From Roseburia sp. 831b (GTDB lineage Bacteria > Bacillota > Clostridia > Lachnospirales > Lachnospiraceae): 64,000 nucleotides of DNA. Below, piece after piece: positions 28,518 to 37,235 of this stretch. The stretch spans positions 2,530,001-2,594,000 of the forward strand of contig NZ_CP135162.1 of the NCBI RefSeq assembly GCF_001940165.2. The letters run 5' to 3'. Each line of letters starts with the position of its first letter. The first letter of the stretch is position 1. Below the pieces are notes generated by a model. That model saw only the letters and a list, made by a program, of their open reading frames with translations. It was not told where the DNA came from and did no database searches. The translations under genes were made by a program, and so were the position numbers.

Positions 28518-29474
28518 CTACACGATTGTCTCACCACGAGTTTTCTTCGAAGCGAAGTTTACAATCCATAATAATGTAACACTGACTAAACTCTTTAGAA
28601 TACCGATTGCGGTACCAAGCGATAAGCTCTTTCCGGTCATACCAATGTTATATACATATAGGTCGAGAACCTGAATGGATGCTTTGTTAAAGGAGTTCTG
28701 GAATACGTAATACTGATCCATACCATTGTTTAAGAAGTTTGCAATGGATAACATCAACATTACGAAGTAGGTTGGAAGAATACAAGGGATTGTAATATTT
28801 TTGATGATTGCCCATCTTCCTGCTCCATCTACTTTTGCGGCTTCAAACATTTCCTGGTCAATACCTGCAATCGCTGCAAGGTACATGATTGCTCCCCATC
28901 CAAGACCTTTCCAGGTAGACCAGAGAATCATCTTCAACCAGATGTGATCTCCACTGTCAAGGAACTTAATTGGTTCTGTAATCAGTCCAATCTGCTGAAG
29001 GACTGAGTTTGCCATACCTGTTGTGGAAAATAATGCAAATGCTACGGCATATACCAAAGTCCAGCTGATAAAGTTTGGAAGTGTTGTCAATGTCTGTACG
29101 ACATTTTTGAACCACTTGCATTTAATCTCATTTAAGAATACTGCAAACAATACCGGTAAGAAAGATGTTGCTATACCAAGCAAACTCATTGCAAATGTAT
29201 TTTTCATTACCTGAAGCAACTGGCTTACCTGTGTGCTGTTGCTGAATAGTGTCTTAAACCATTTCAATCCCACGAACTGACATTGTGAAAGTTTTAACGG
29301 TGCTCTATAATCATAGAATGCATAAATCCATCCATGTAATGGAAAATAAGAAAACATAAATGTTAGAATCAGGAACGGTAAAATCAGAAGAAACAACTTT
29401 TTACCTTGTGCGTCGTTCCGTTTTGCCTGTTTCACTTTTCCTGACGAAGTCGATGACTTTTTAACCCTTGCCAT
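28518..29474 (-). CDS. Sugar ABC transporter permease, LplB type
   Basis: This 318-residue protein has a basic N-terminus, about six transmembrane segments and the EAA loop (MFEAAKVDGAGRWAIIKNITIP). It is the first gene of the lplB-lplC-SBP operon. The upstream DNA carries the inverted repeat at 29532-29559, about 55 bases before the start codon, and GGGAGG supports the start. Confidence 0.93.
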   Translation of the reverse strand: MARVKKSSTSSGKVKQAKRNDAQGKKLFLLILPFLILTFMFSYFPLHGWIYAFYDYRAPLKLSQCQFVGLKWFKTLFSNSTQVSQLLQVMKNTFAMSLLGIATSFLPVLFAVFLNEIKCKWFKNVVQTLTTLPNFISWTLVYAVAFALFSTTGMANSVLQQIGLITEPIKFLDSGDHIWLKMILWSTWKGLGWGAIMYLAAIAGIDQEMFEAAKVDGAGRWAIIKNITIPCILPTYFVMLMLSIANFLNNGMDQYYVFQNSFNKASIQVLDLYVYNIGMTGKSLSLGTAIGILKSLVSVTLLWIVNFASKKTRGETIV

Positions 29475-29531
29475 ATCGGTACCTCCCTTTCGATTTATCT
29501 AAATTTTACCATTCTACCTCTTTGGGAAATA

Positions 29532-29559
29532 CCTAGAAAATTTCATTTTATTTTCCGAG
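29532..29559. promoter_or_regulatory. Inverted repeat upstream of the ABC operon
   Basis: CCTAGAAAAT and ATTTTCCGAG form an imperfect dyad with an eight-base spacer. It resembles the perfect dyad at 32961-32985 upstream of the esterase-GH95 operon, which suggests a common regulator. Confidence 0.5.
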
Positions 29560-29726
29560 AAAATTAGATTTTTTAGGGTATTTTTATAAAATCATGAAAA
29601 AACCATGCATTCCGTCTCTATTTTTTCGGGTAATTTTTCTGTCATATTTTCTAGCCTGTCCTTGATTCTGTTTTATGTAAACTATTTTCATTTTCTTGAT
29701 GGTTTGTTTTATGTAAATTCTTCTTA

Positions 29727-31988
29727 TTATTCTTTTGGTCTGATTTGATAGGTAATATCTTCTCCCTCCCACTGGATGTCAATCGTTTTGTTGCCATGAA
29801 GGCATAAGCCTTCGACACTTCCTTTTTTCCATGCTTTTGGAATTGCCGGAAGAATCTTCACTTCATTCCCCATTTCCTGCACAAACATTTGTGCCATCGC
29901 CATGGTGCCTGCAAAATTGGCATCAATCTGAAACGGCGGGTGGCTTGTCCACAGGTTATCACAGATGGATTTCGTCAGCAAAGTTTTCATATAAACGTAT
30001 GCCTGCTCTCCATCCCCAAGAATTGCAAACAGATTTGCAATCCACGCACAGCTCCAGCCGGTATGTCCGCCACCGTGGGAAATGCGGTATTCGATGGATT
30101 TTCTGCACGCCTCTTTTAACCTTTCATCCTGACGGAACTCTTCTCCCGGAAAAAGCCCGTACGCATGCGAAATGTGCCGGTGTCCCGGTTCTGTCTCCTC
30201 AAATGGGTAAATCCACTCCAACAGCCTTCCGTCCTCGCCAATCTGATATGGAGGCAATTTTTCTCTCCGTTCGTTTATCTCTGCTAAAACTTGTTGTCCT
30301 TCCTCGATTTGCTCCTTGGAAAGAGCTTTTTGTTTTACTAATTCCAGATATGCCTTTTCATAATTGTTAAAAATTTCACGCACAATCGTCATGTCCATCG
30401 TTGTTCCCATGCTGATGGGTGAAATTCCTTTTTCAGTGCGAAACTGATTCTCTGGCGATGCCGACGGACAGGTCACATAGCGGCCTTTATATTCTACCAG
30501 CCAGTCGATGGTAAAGAAAGCTGCTTCTTTTAAAATTGGATATGCAAATTCTTTTAAAAAATTAAGATTTTTCTGATATTCATACGCTTTCCACAATTCC
30601 TGGCACATCCATTGCCCGGATAGCACGAAAAAGGCGTACAGCGAGCTTCCTTCGACACCGCCTTCTTTTCCATAAGGCACACCCACCGGATTGGTGATGC
30701 GCCAAAAATCCGTGTTGTGTCCTACGCAAAATCCTCTGCATCCAAAATGAACCTGCGCTGTTTTTCTGCCGCTTATCGACAAATCCTTTAACAGTGAAAA
30801 ATATGGCTTCATGCACTCCGCAAGGTTACAGATTTGCGCCGGCCAATAATTCATCTCAACATTGATGTTTGTCGTGTAGTTGGAACTCCACGGCGCACGC
30901 ATTTCCCAGTTCCAGATTCCCTGCAGATTTGCCGCCTCCGTTCCTTCCCGCGAAGAAGAAAGTAACAGATACCTTCCATATTGAAAAAACAGTGCATACA
31001 AATCCGGGTCGTCTTTTCCTTCCTTTAAACATTGGAGCCTCTGGTCGGTTGGAAGTTCCTTTACTTCGCCCAAATCCAGTTTGACACGGTCAAATAATTC
31101 CCGGTAATCTTTGATATGGGCTACCTTTTGTTCTTCATAACTTTTTGTTACGGCTGGTATCTCTTTTACCTGAAGTGGACATTCTCTCGTTCCACTTGCT
31201 GCCTGTAATGCCAGCTCGCAGTAGGTCGCGTTTTTCACAAAAAGATGTTCGCCGTCCGATTCAACGATTCCATCCGTCGCCGTGACATGAAGCTCTGTCA
31301 CAAAGCAGATTCCCTTCGTTCCCCAGATGATTGGATGTTCACTTTCTAAATAAGATGGTTCCACATGTTCCGGGCACTGTCCGCTCATGCGAAGTCCCTC
31401 TGGGATTTTTTCTATTACAGGGCGCAGTTCACTTTCCAAAGAAAACTGCAGGTTCATCTTTTCCGATGATGCGTAACGGATTCCAATCAGGTGATCCGGG
31501 TAGCTTGCAAAATATTCTCTTTCGTAGGTGGTATTTCCTTTGCAATAGGAAATCGTGGCGATTCCTTTGTTTAAATCGAGGACTCTTTTGTAATCCTGGA
31601 TGCTCTCGTTGTTCTGGATTCTCACATGTTCCTGATCTTCACTGCTATTTTTTTCCGCTCCTGTGCTTTTTACGCGGATAAACAGATTCCCCATTGGGAG
31701 ATAATTTTCGCCAAACTCCCCAAGCAGGTGCTGCTCTACCATCTTCGACGCTTCGGTGTAATCTCCCGCAAAAATTTTTTTGCGTACCGGCTGTAAATAT
31801 TCTCTGGCGTGATAATTGTTGGTATCTCTGGCAACACCCGACCATAAGGTATCAAGATTTAGGCCCAATTTTTCCTCTTCCGTTCCCCAAATCATCGCAC
31901 CAAGATCTCCGTTTCCAATCGGATGCACCTGTTCCCAGACAGAAGCAGGCGCAGTAAACCAAATTTTGTTTTTATCGTTTTTCCCCAT
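29727..31988 (-). CDS. GH95 alpha-L-fucosidase or alpha-L-galactosidase, cytoplasmic
   Basis: This 753-residue protein shows the GH95 signatures: VHPIGNGDLGAMIWGTEEEK, NINVEMNYWPAQICNL, the catalytic-region SASPENQF and HPPFQIDANFAGTMAMAQM. No signal peptide is visible. Family members hydrolyse alpha-1,2-linked L-fucose or L-galactose, both of which cap xyloglucan side chains. The ribosome binding sequence is weak (ATAGGG...AGG). It follows the esterase gene by 49 bases on the same strand. Confidence 0.92.
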   Translation of the reverse strand: MGKNDKNKIWFTAPASVWEQVHPIGNGDLGAMIWGTEEEKLGLNLDTLWSGVARDTNNYHAREYLQPVRKKIFAGDYTEASKMVEQHLLGEFGENYLPMGNLFIRVKSTGAEKNSSEDQEHVRIQNNESIQDYKRVLDLNKGIATISYCKGNTTYEREYFASYPDHLIGIRYASSEKMNLQFSLESELRPVIEKIPEGLRMSGQCPEHVEPSYLESEHPIIWGTKGICFVTELHVTATDGIVESDGEHLFVKNATYCELALQAASGTRECPLQVKEIPAVTKSYEEQKVAHIKDYRELFDRVKLDLGEVKELPTDQRLQCLKEGKDDPDLYALFFQYGRYLLLSSSREGTEAANLQGIWNWEMRAPWSSNYTTNINVEMNYWPAQICNLAECMKPYFSLLKDLSISGRKTAQVHFGCRGFCVGHNTDFWRITNPVGVPYGKEGGVEGSSLYAFFVLSGQWMCQELWKAYEYQKNLNFLKEFAYPILKEAAFFTIDWLVEYKGRYVTCPSASPENQFRTEKGISPISMGTTMDMTIVREIFNNYEKAYLELVKQKALSKEQIEEGQQVLAEINERREKLPPYQIGEDGRLLEWIYPFEETEPGHRHISHAYGLFPGEEFRQDERLKEACRKSIEYRISHGGGHTGWSCAWIANLFAILGDGEQAYVYMKTLLTKSICDNLWTSHPPFQIDANFAGTMAMAQMFVQEMGNEVKILPAIPKAWKKGSVEGLCLHGNKTIDIQWEGEDITYQIRPKE

Positions 31989-32037
31989 CCTAATAACCCT
32001 ATCTTTCCGAAACCTGCAATTTTTCAGGTATTTTCTC

Positions 32038-32862
32038 CTATTTTTCTTTTACAGAAGCCTTTAGCCATTCTCTTACCAATGGCAGCCAGCTCTGGCATTC
32101 CTTTTGCACACCATATCCATCCGGCGTTTCCGCAAGACTGTCACAGGTGGATAATCCGTGTCCGCCTACCGGATACATATGGAATTCCACCGGAATCTCA
32201 AACTTTTTCATTGCTTGGATGAAAAGAAGCGAATTCTCGACCGGAACGCAGTCGTCGGTATAGGTATGCCACAAAAATGCTTTTGGCGTATCTTTGGATA
32301 CCTGTTTTTCCAAGGACATCTTTTCCAACATTTCCTCTGTATACTGCGATTTCAAAAGTGCTTCAAAAGAACCTCTGTGTGCATATTCGCCGGATGTGAT
32401 GACCGGGTAGCAAAGAATCATCCCCGCCGGTCGGAACAGCTCATTTTTACAGCCAAGTTTCCCTGCAATCCATGACTCATTCCAGAACACACCGACACTT
32501 GCTGCCAGATGACCGCCTGCGGAACAGCCTAAAATATAGATTTGATTGGTGTCTATGCCCCATTCTTCTTCGTGTTCCCGAATCAGTTTCATTGACTGAC
32601 ACGCCTCTAAAAGTGCAGTGGGATATTCTGCCGGTGCAACGGAATATCTTAAGATTGCAACCTGATATCCCATTTGTAAAAACTGTACCGCCAATGGGTC
32701 TGCCTCCCTGTCCGATGTAAATTCATATCCACCACCCGGACAAATCAGTATCATTGGCCTTTTTTCTATTTTAATTTCCGGGGATTTCTCCCATAAATAA
32801 ATGTGTAATTTTGCGTATGGCAGAGAGCCCTCCACCTGAATTTTATATTCGTTTGTAATCAT
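32038..32862 (-). CDS. Alpha/beta hydrolase, probable sugar-acetyl esterase
   Basis: This 274-residue protein has an oxyanion-hole region (LICPGGGYEF), nucleophile serine in LGCSAGGHLA, an acidic residue in YTDDCVPVENS and histidine in VGGHGLST. The family includes BD-FAE-like and acetyl-xylan esterases. Without a signal peptide it probably deacetylates imported oligosaccharides. It is the first gene of an esterase-GH95 operon, with AAGGAG before the start and an inverted repeat in the leader. Confidence 0.85.
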   Translation of the reverse strand: MITNEYKIQVEGSLPYAKLHIYLWEKSPEIKIEKRPMILICPGGGYEFTSDREADPLAVQFLQMGYQVAILRYSVAPAEYPTALLEACQSMKLIREHEEEWGIDTNQIYILGCSAGGHLAASVGVFWNESWIAGKLGCKNELFRPAGMILCYPVITSGEYAHRGSFEALLKSQYTEEMLEKMSLEKQVSKDTPKAFLWHTYTDDCVPVENSLLFIQAMKKFEIPVEFHMYPVGGHGLSTCDSLAETPDGYGVQKECQSWLPLVREWLKASVKEK

Positions 32863-32960
32863 GGTTTCTTCTCCTTTTTTAGCCTTGCCGGCATATAATC
32901 ACTGCGTTTATCGTATCATCCTGCGGCCGAATAGAATACCCATATTTTTAGCGAAAAGTA

Positions 32961-32985
32961 CCTAGGAAATTGGGGATTTCCTAGA
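32961..32985. promoter_or_regulatory. Inverted repeat upstream of the esterase-GH95 operon
   Basis: CTAGGAAAT (32962-32970) and ATTTCCTAG (32976-32984) are perfect nine-base arms with a five-base centre. The site is about 100 bases before the esterase start codon and resembles the dyad at 29532-29559. Confidence 0.55.
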
Positions 32986-32991
32986 ACGCGC

Positions 32992-33035
32992 AAAAAGGAT
33001 CCTTTCTAGAATTTCTTCCAGAAAAAGACCCTTTT
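32992..33035 (-). terminator. Terminator of the second transketolase operon
   Basis: On the minus strand AAAAGGGTC pairs with GATCCTTTT (one G-T pair), with further pairing inside, and is followed by TTTTT. It lies about 33 bases after the transketolase stop codon. Confidence 0.7.
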
Positions 33036-33067
33036 CCTGATTTCTCAGCCGATTATCCTTTGTATTT

Positions 33068-34009
33068 CTACATCATTTCTTTTTGGATTCTTTTTGCAAT
33101 GCCTTCTGCATCAAGTTCATATTTGTGTAACAGTTCAACCGCTGGTCCAGACTCTCCAAACACATCATTGATACCTATCTTTGTAAGTTTTGTAGGCCAT
33201 TTTTCTGCAAGAACTCCTGCCACGGCATCACCGAGTCCACCAATTACAGAGTGTTCTTCCACCGTGAAGATTCTGCCCGTCTTTTGGGCTGCTGATATTA
33301 CAATCTCCTCATCCAATGGTTTGATTGTATGAATGTTAATAAGCTGCACATCAATTCCTTGCTTTTCTAGAATTTCAGCCGCTTTCTGGCTTTCCGATAC
33401 CTCGAGTCCTGTTGCAATAATAGTGCAGTCTTTTCCATCCCGAAGTTCGATCCCCTTACCAATTTCAAACTTATAGGATGCCTCGTCATTGTATGCAGGC
33501 ACAGCTAGTCTTCCAAATCTTAGGTATACTGGACCTTCTAACTCAAATGCTGCATGAACCGCAGCTCTTGCCTCAACATCATCCGATGGATTGAGAATCG
33601 TCATTCCCGGTATGGTACGCATCAAAGCAATATCTTCATTACACTGATGGGACGCACCATCTTCCCCTACCGATATACCAGCATGTGTGGCTCCGATTTT
33701 TACATTTAATCCAGGATACCCAATTGAGTTACGCACCTGCTCAAAAGCACGGCCTGCTGCAAACATTGCAAACGTACTGATAAACGGTATATATCCGCAG
33801 GTGGATAATCCTGCTGCAATACAAGTCATATTTGCCTCCGCAATACCGCAATCGATATGTCGCTGTGGGTATGCTTTCTTAAAAATTGCCGTCTGTGTTG
33901 CTGCTGCAAGATCAGCATCAAGAACGATTAATTTATCGGACTCATTTCCAATCTCAACCAACGCATTTCCATAACTGGCACGCGTTGCAATTTTCTTTAC
34001 TTCTGGCAT
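33068..34009 (-). CDS. Transketolase, C-terminal subunit (copy 2)
   Basis: This 313-residue paralogue of 1647-2591 has the same motifs (RHIDCGIAEANMTCIAAGL, GATHAGISVGEDGASHQ). It overlaps its N-subunit gene by 13 bases, exactly like copy 1. It ends the operon isomerase-transaldolase-tktN-tktC opposite the LacI-type regulator, so it is probably the arabinose-induced copy that handles xylulose 5-phosphate. Confidence 0.95.
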   Translation of the reverse strand: MPEVKKIATRASYGNALVEIGNESDKLIVLDADLAAATQTAIFKKAYPQRHIDCGIAEANMTCIAAGLSTCGYIPFISTFAMFAAGRAFEQVRNSIGYPGLNVKIGATHAGISVGEDGASHQCNEDIALMRTIPGMTILNPSDDVEARAAVHAAFELEGPVYLRFGRLAVPAYNDEASYKFEIGKGIELRDGKDCTIIATGLEVSESQKAAEILEKQGIDVQLINIHTIKPLDEEIVISAAQKTGRIFTVEEHSVIGGLGDAVAGVLAEKWPTKLTKIGINDVFGESGPAVELLHKYELDAEGIAKRIQKEMM

Positions 34010-34836
34010 AATGCTTCACCTACTTTCTCTAAATCAGACATTGCAATTACATACTCCTCATCATTTGGAGCTTTTCCATGCCATCCTGCCTGATTCTCCA
34101 TAAATGAGACACCTTTTCCTTTTACTGTCTTTGCAATAATGGCTGTCGGCTGTCCTTTTGTAGCTTTTGCCTCTTCAAATGCCGCTCTTAGCTGTTCCAT
34201 ATCATTTCCATCCTTCACATTTATAACATGGAAATTAAATGCCTCAAACTTTTTATCAATTGGATATGGCGAGCAGACCTCTTCAATTTCTCCATCAATC
34301 TGAAGATTATTATTGTCCACTATCACCACCAGATTGTCTAATTTACGGGCTCCGGCAAACATTGCCGCTTCCCAAATCTGCCCTTCCTGGATTTCTCCAT
34401 CTCCGGTAAGTGTATACACACGGTAATCCTCATTCTTCAGTTTGCCTGCAAGTGCCATTCCAACTGCAACCGACACTCCCTGACCAAGTGAACCAGATGA
34501 CATATCCACACCTGGAACGTCATTCATATTCGGATGTCCCTGAAGATAATGCCCCAAATGACGAAGTCCAACAAGGTCCTTCACTGGGAAATAACCTCTG
34601 TTTGCCAATGCTGCATAATATCCTGGTGCTGTATGTCCTTTTGACAATACAAAACGGTCTCTCTTTGGATCCCTCGCGTTTTTTGGGTCAATATTCATCT
34701 CCTGGAAATATAAATAGGTAAAAATATCTGCTGCTGAGAGGGAACCGCCTGGGTGTCCCGCTTTTGCACTATGAACACCCGTAATAATTCCCTTACGAAC
34801 TTCAACAGCCATTTTTTGAAGCTCTAAATTTGTCAT
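33997..34836 (-). CDS. Transketolase, N-terminal subunit (copy 2)
   Basis: This protein of about 279 residues has the ThDP motif TGDGEIQEGQIWEAAMFAG and NNNLQIDG. I choose the ATG at 34836 (MTNLELQ) because GGAG lies six bases upstream and it matches copy 1; the ATG at 34848 would add four residues. It lies 27 bases after the transaldolase gene. Confidence 0.95.
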   Translation of the reverse strand: MTNLELQKMAVEVRKGIITGVHSAKAGHPGGSLSAADIFTYLYFQEMNIDPKNARDPKRDRFVLSKGHTAPGYYAALANRGYFPVKDLVGLRHLGHYLQGHPNMNDVPGVDMSSGSLGQGVSVAVGMALAGKLKNEDYRVYTLTGDGEIQEGQIWEAAMFAGARKLDNLVVIVDNNNLQIDGEIEEVCSPYPIDKKFEAFNFHVINVKDGNDMEQLRAAFEEAKATKGQPTAIIAKTVKGKGVSFMENQAGWHGKAPNDEEYVIAMSDLEKVGEALCQK

Positions 34837-34863
34837 AAGATTCTCCATTCTTGAAAAATATAA

Positions 34864-35520
34864 TTATTCACCAAACACTGCAATATAATCTTTCTGGAAT
34901 TTTGCAATTCCCTGGTCTGTTAATGGATGTTTTGTCATTGCCTCGATTACATGGTATGGAATTGTTGCAATATCTGCACCTGCAAGAGCGCAATCTGTAA
35001 CATGGATTGGATTACGAATGGATGCTGCAATAATCTCTGTCTCATATCCATAAATTCTAAAAATCTCTGCAATGTCACGAATCAAATCAATTCCAGCCTG
35101 ACTAATATCATCTAATCTTCCAAGGAAAGGTGATACATATGTTGCACCTGCATTTGCAGCAAGAATTGCCTGATTTGCAGTAAATATTAATGTGACATTT
35201 GTTTTAATTCCCTCTGCAGATAACACTTTCACAGCCTTTAAACCTTCTATTGTCATTGGAATCTTTACAACCATGTTTGGATGTAATTTTGCAATTTCAC
35301 GTCCTTCTGCAATCATGCCTTCTGCATCTACCGTTGTTGCTTTTACTTCTCCTGAAATAGGTCCATCTACAATGGATGCAATCTCTTTTAAAATTTCTTC
35401 CTGTGGGCGTCCACCCTCTTTTGCAATGAGAGATGGATTTGTCGTTACACCACAAATAACACCCATATCGTTTGCTTTCTTAATCTCTTCAATTTTTCCT
35501 GTATCAACAAAAATTTTCAT
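34864..35520 (-). CDS. Small transaldolase (TalC/FSA family)
   Basis: This 218-residue protein forms a Schiff base at Lys86 (VVKIPMT). It has Glu58 (SGEV) and Phe132 (SPFLGRLDD), the residues typical of true transaldolase; fructose-6-phosphate aldolases have Gln and Tyr there. It should move dihydroxyacetone units between sedoheptulose 7-phosphate and glyceraldehyde 3-phosphate, complementing the adjacent transketolase. TTAGGAGG precedes the start. It lies 51 bases after the isomerase gene. Confidence 0.93.
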   Translation of the reverse strand: MKIFVDTGKIEEIKKANDMGVICGVTTNPSLIAKEGGRPQEEILKEIASIVDGPISGEVKATTVDAEGMIAEGREIAKLHPNMVVKIPMTIEGLKAVKVLSAEGIKTNVTLIFTANQAILAANAGATYVSPFLGRLDDISQAGIDLIRDIAEIFRIYGYETEIIAASIRNPIHVTDCALAGADIATIPYHVIEAMTKHPLTDQGIAKFQKDYIAVFGE

Positions 35521-35571
35521 CTCTAAACCTCCTAAATAATAAACTCACTTTATCTGTTTTCTGATAATTTT

Positions 35572-37059
35572 TTATGCAAAAGGATTCTCTGTCTTATATG
35601 GAATGCTTGCTGGCTGGTTATAGTTGATATCTTCCACTGGTACACCTATGTACTTAAACACTTCAAACAGGGCTTTTCCATAATGACCAAATGCGACTGC
35701 TCCATGATGTGGATAGTTTTTCTCAATTAATACATGACGATAGAATCTTCCCATCTCTTTGATTGCAAAAATACCAATTCCACCAAATGATTTTGTTGCA
35801 ACCGGAAGTACTTCCCCCTGTGCAACATACGCACGAATCTGGCAGTCAGCGGTTGACTGTAAACGGTAGAATGTAATATCTCCTGGCGTAATATCTCCTT
35901 CTAGTGTTCCATTGGTAACCTCAACCGGGAGACTTCTTGCCATAATCATCTGATTCTTCATTTCACAACTTGCAAGTTTCTTTGAACATGTATTTCCGCA
36001 ATGGAAGCCCATGAAAGTATCGGTATGTTTATAGTCAAATTTTCCTTCTATCGACTCTTTGTACATATCCTTTGGTACAGAATTGTTGATATCAAGAAGT
36101 GTAACCGCATCTTCACTGACACATGCTCCGATAAACTCACTCAATGCCCCGTAAATATCTACCTCACAGGAAACCGGAATTCCTCTTCCTGTCAAACGAC
36201 TATTTACATAACATGGAACAAATCCAAACTGTGTCTGGAATGCTGGCCAGCATTTTCCAGCAATTGTAACATATTTGCGATATCCTCTATGTTCTTCCAC
36301 CCAGTCTGTCAGTGTAATTTCATATTGCGCAAGTTTCTCTAAAATTTCAGGCTTCTTGTTGCCAGTGCCAAGCTCCTTTTCCATATCAGCAACAACCTCT
36401 GGAATTCTCTTATCTCCAGCATGTCTATTGTAAGCTTCGAACAAATCAAGTTCTGAATTTTCCTCGATTTCAACCCCTAAATTGTATAATGGTTTTATTG
36501 GAGCATTGCATGCAAGGAAGTTCAATGGTCTAGGACCAAATGAAATAATCTTAAGATTTGCAAGTCCATCAATCGCCCTTGCAATTGGAAGAAATTCATG
36601 CATCATATCTGCACATTCCTCAGCATCTCCAACCGGATACTCCGGAATATAAGCTCCAACATTACGAAGTTTTAAATTATAGCTTGCATTAAGCATACCA
36701 CAATATGCATCCCCACGTCCCTGTACCAAATCATTCTGTGTCTCTTCTGCTGCAGCAATAAACATTTTAGGGCCTTCAAAATGCTTTGCAAGAAGTGTCT
36801 CTGAGATTTCAGGTCCAAAGTTTCCAAGGTAAACGCAAAGTGCATTACATCCTGCTTTCTTGATATCCTCTAATGCCTGAACCATATGAATTTCACTCTC
36901 TACAATGCAAATTGGACATTCATAAATATCATCCGCATTATATTTCTTTGTGTAGGCGTCAACCAATGCCTTTCTACGGTTTACAGATAAGCTCTCTGGA
37001 AAACAGTCACGGCTTACCGCCACAACTCCCAACTTAATTTTTGGTAAATTATTCATCAT
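35572..37059 (-). CDS. L-fucose/L-arabinose isomerase family protein, probable arabinose isomerase
   Basis: This 495-residue protein belongs to the FucI/AraA fold. Likely manganese ligands are Glu in SCEVDIYGALSE, Asp in TLLDINNSV and His in YPHHGAVAFGHYG. It differs in detail from E. coli AraA. In context with AraD, an FGGY kinase, arabinosidases and pentose phosphate genes, it most likely converts L-arabinose to L-ribulose; fucose isomerisation is the alternative. It is the first gene of its operon, with AGAAGGAG before the start. Confidence 0.88.
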   Translation of the reverse strand: MMNNLPKIKLGVVAVSRDCFPESLSVNRRKALVDAYTKKYNADDIYECPICIVESEIHMVQALEDIKKAGCNALCVYLGNFGPEISETLLAKHFEGPKMFIAAAEETQNDLVQGRGDAYCGMLNASYNLKLRNVGAYIPEYPVGDAEECADMMHEFLPIARAIDGLANLKIISFGPRPLNFLACNAPIKPLYNLGVEIEENSELDLFEAYNRHAGDKRIPEVVADMEKELGTGNKKPEILEKLAQYEITLTDWVEEHRGYRKYVTIAGKCWPAFQTQFGFVPCYVNSRLTGRGIPVSCEVDIYGALSEFIGACVSEDAVTLLDINNSVPKDMYKESIEGKFDYKHTDTFMGFHCGNTCSKKLASCEMKNQMIMARSLPVEVTNGTLEGDITPGDITFYRLQSTADCQIRAYVAQGEVLPVATKSFGGIGIFAIKEMGRFYRHVLIEKNYPHHGAVAFGHYGKALFEVFKYIGVPVEDINYNQPASIPYKTENPFA

Positions 37060-37087
37060 TATATCTCCTTCTCTTTATAACTCACGC

Positions 37088-37115
37088 AATATATGCGCAT
37101 TTTTCTTACTGTTAA
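37088..37115 (-). promoter_or_regulatory. Candidate promoter of the isomerase operon
   Basis: On the minus strand TTAACA (37110-37115) and TATATT (37088-37093) are separated by 16 bases. Confidence 0.5.
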
Positions 37116-37131
37116 GATTTTACTATCTGAG

Positions 37132-37203
37132 CAACTTAATTTATATAAATAATTAAGTTGTATTTAAAAATTATTTGACTTAATCAACTTAAGATTTTAC
37201 ACT
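37132..37203 (+). promoter_or_regulatory. Palindromic operators and LacI-gene promoter
   Basis: CAACTTAATT (37132-37141) and AATTAAGTTG (37151-37160) are perfect ten-base arms with a nine-base centre. A second dyad, CTTAA-N5-TTAAG (37179-37193), lies in the spacer of a plus-strand promoter, TTGACT (37175-37180) with TACACT (37198-37203) at 17 bases. These are the likely binding sites of the divergently encoded regulator. Confidence 0.65.
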
Positions 37204-37235
37204 ATATCATATATCAATTATTCAGGAGAATGAAG

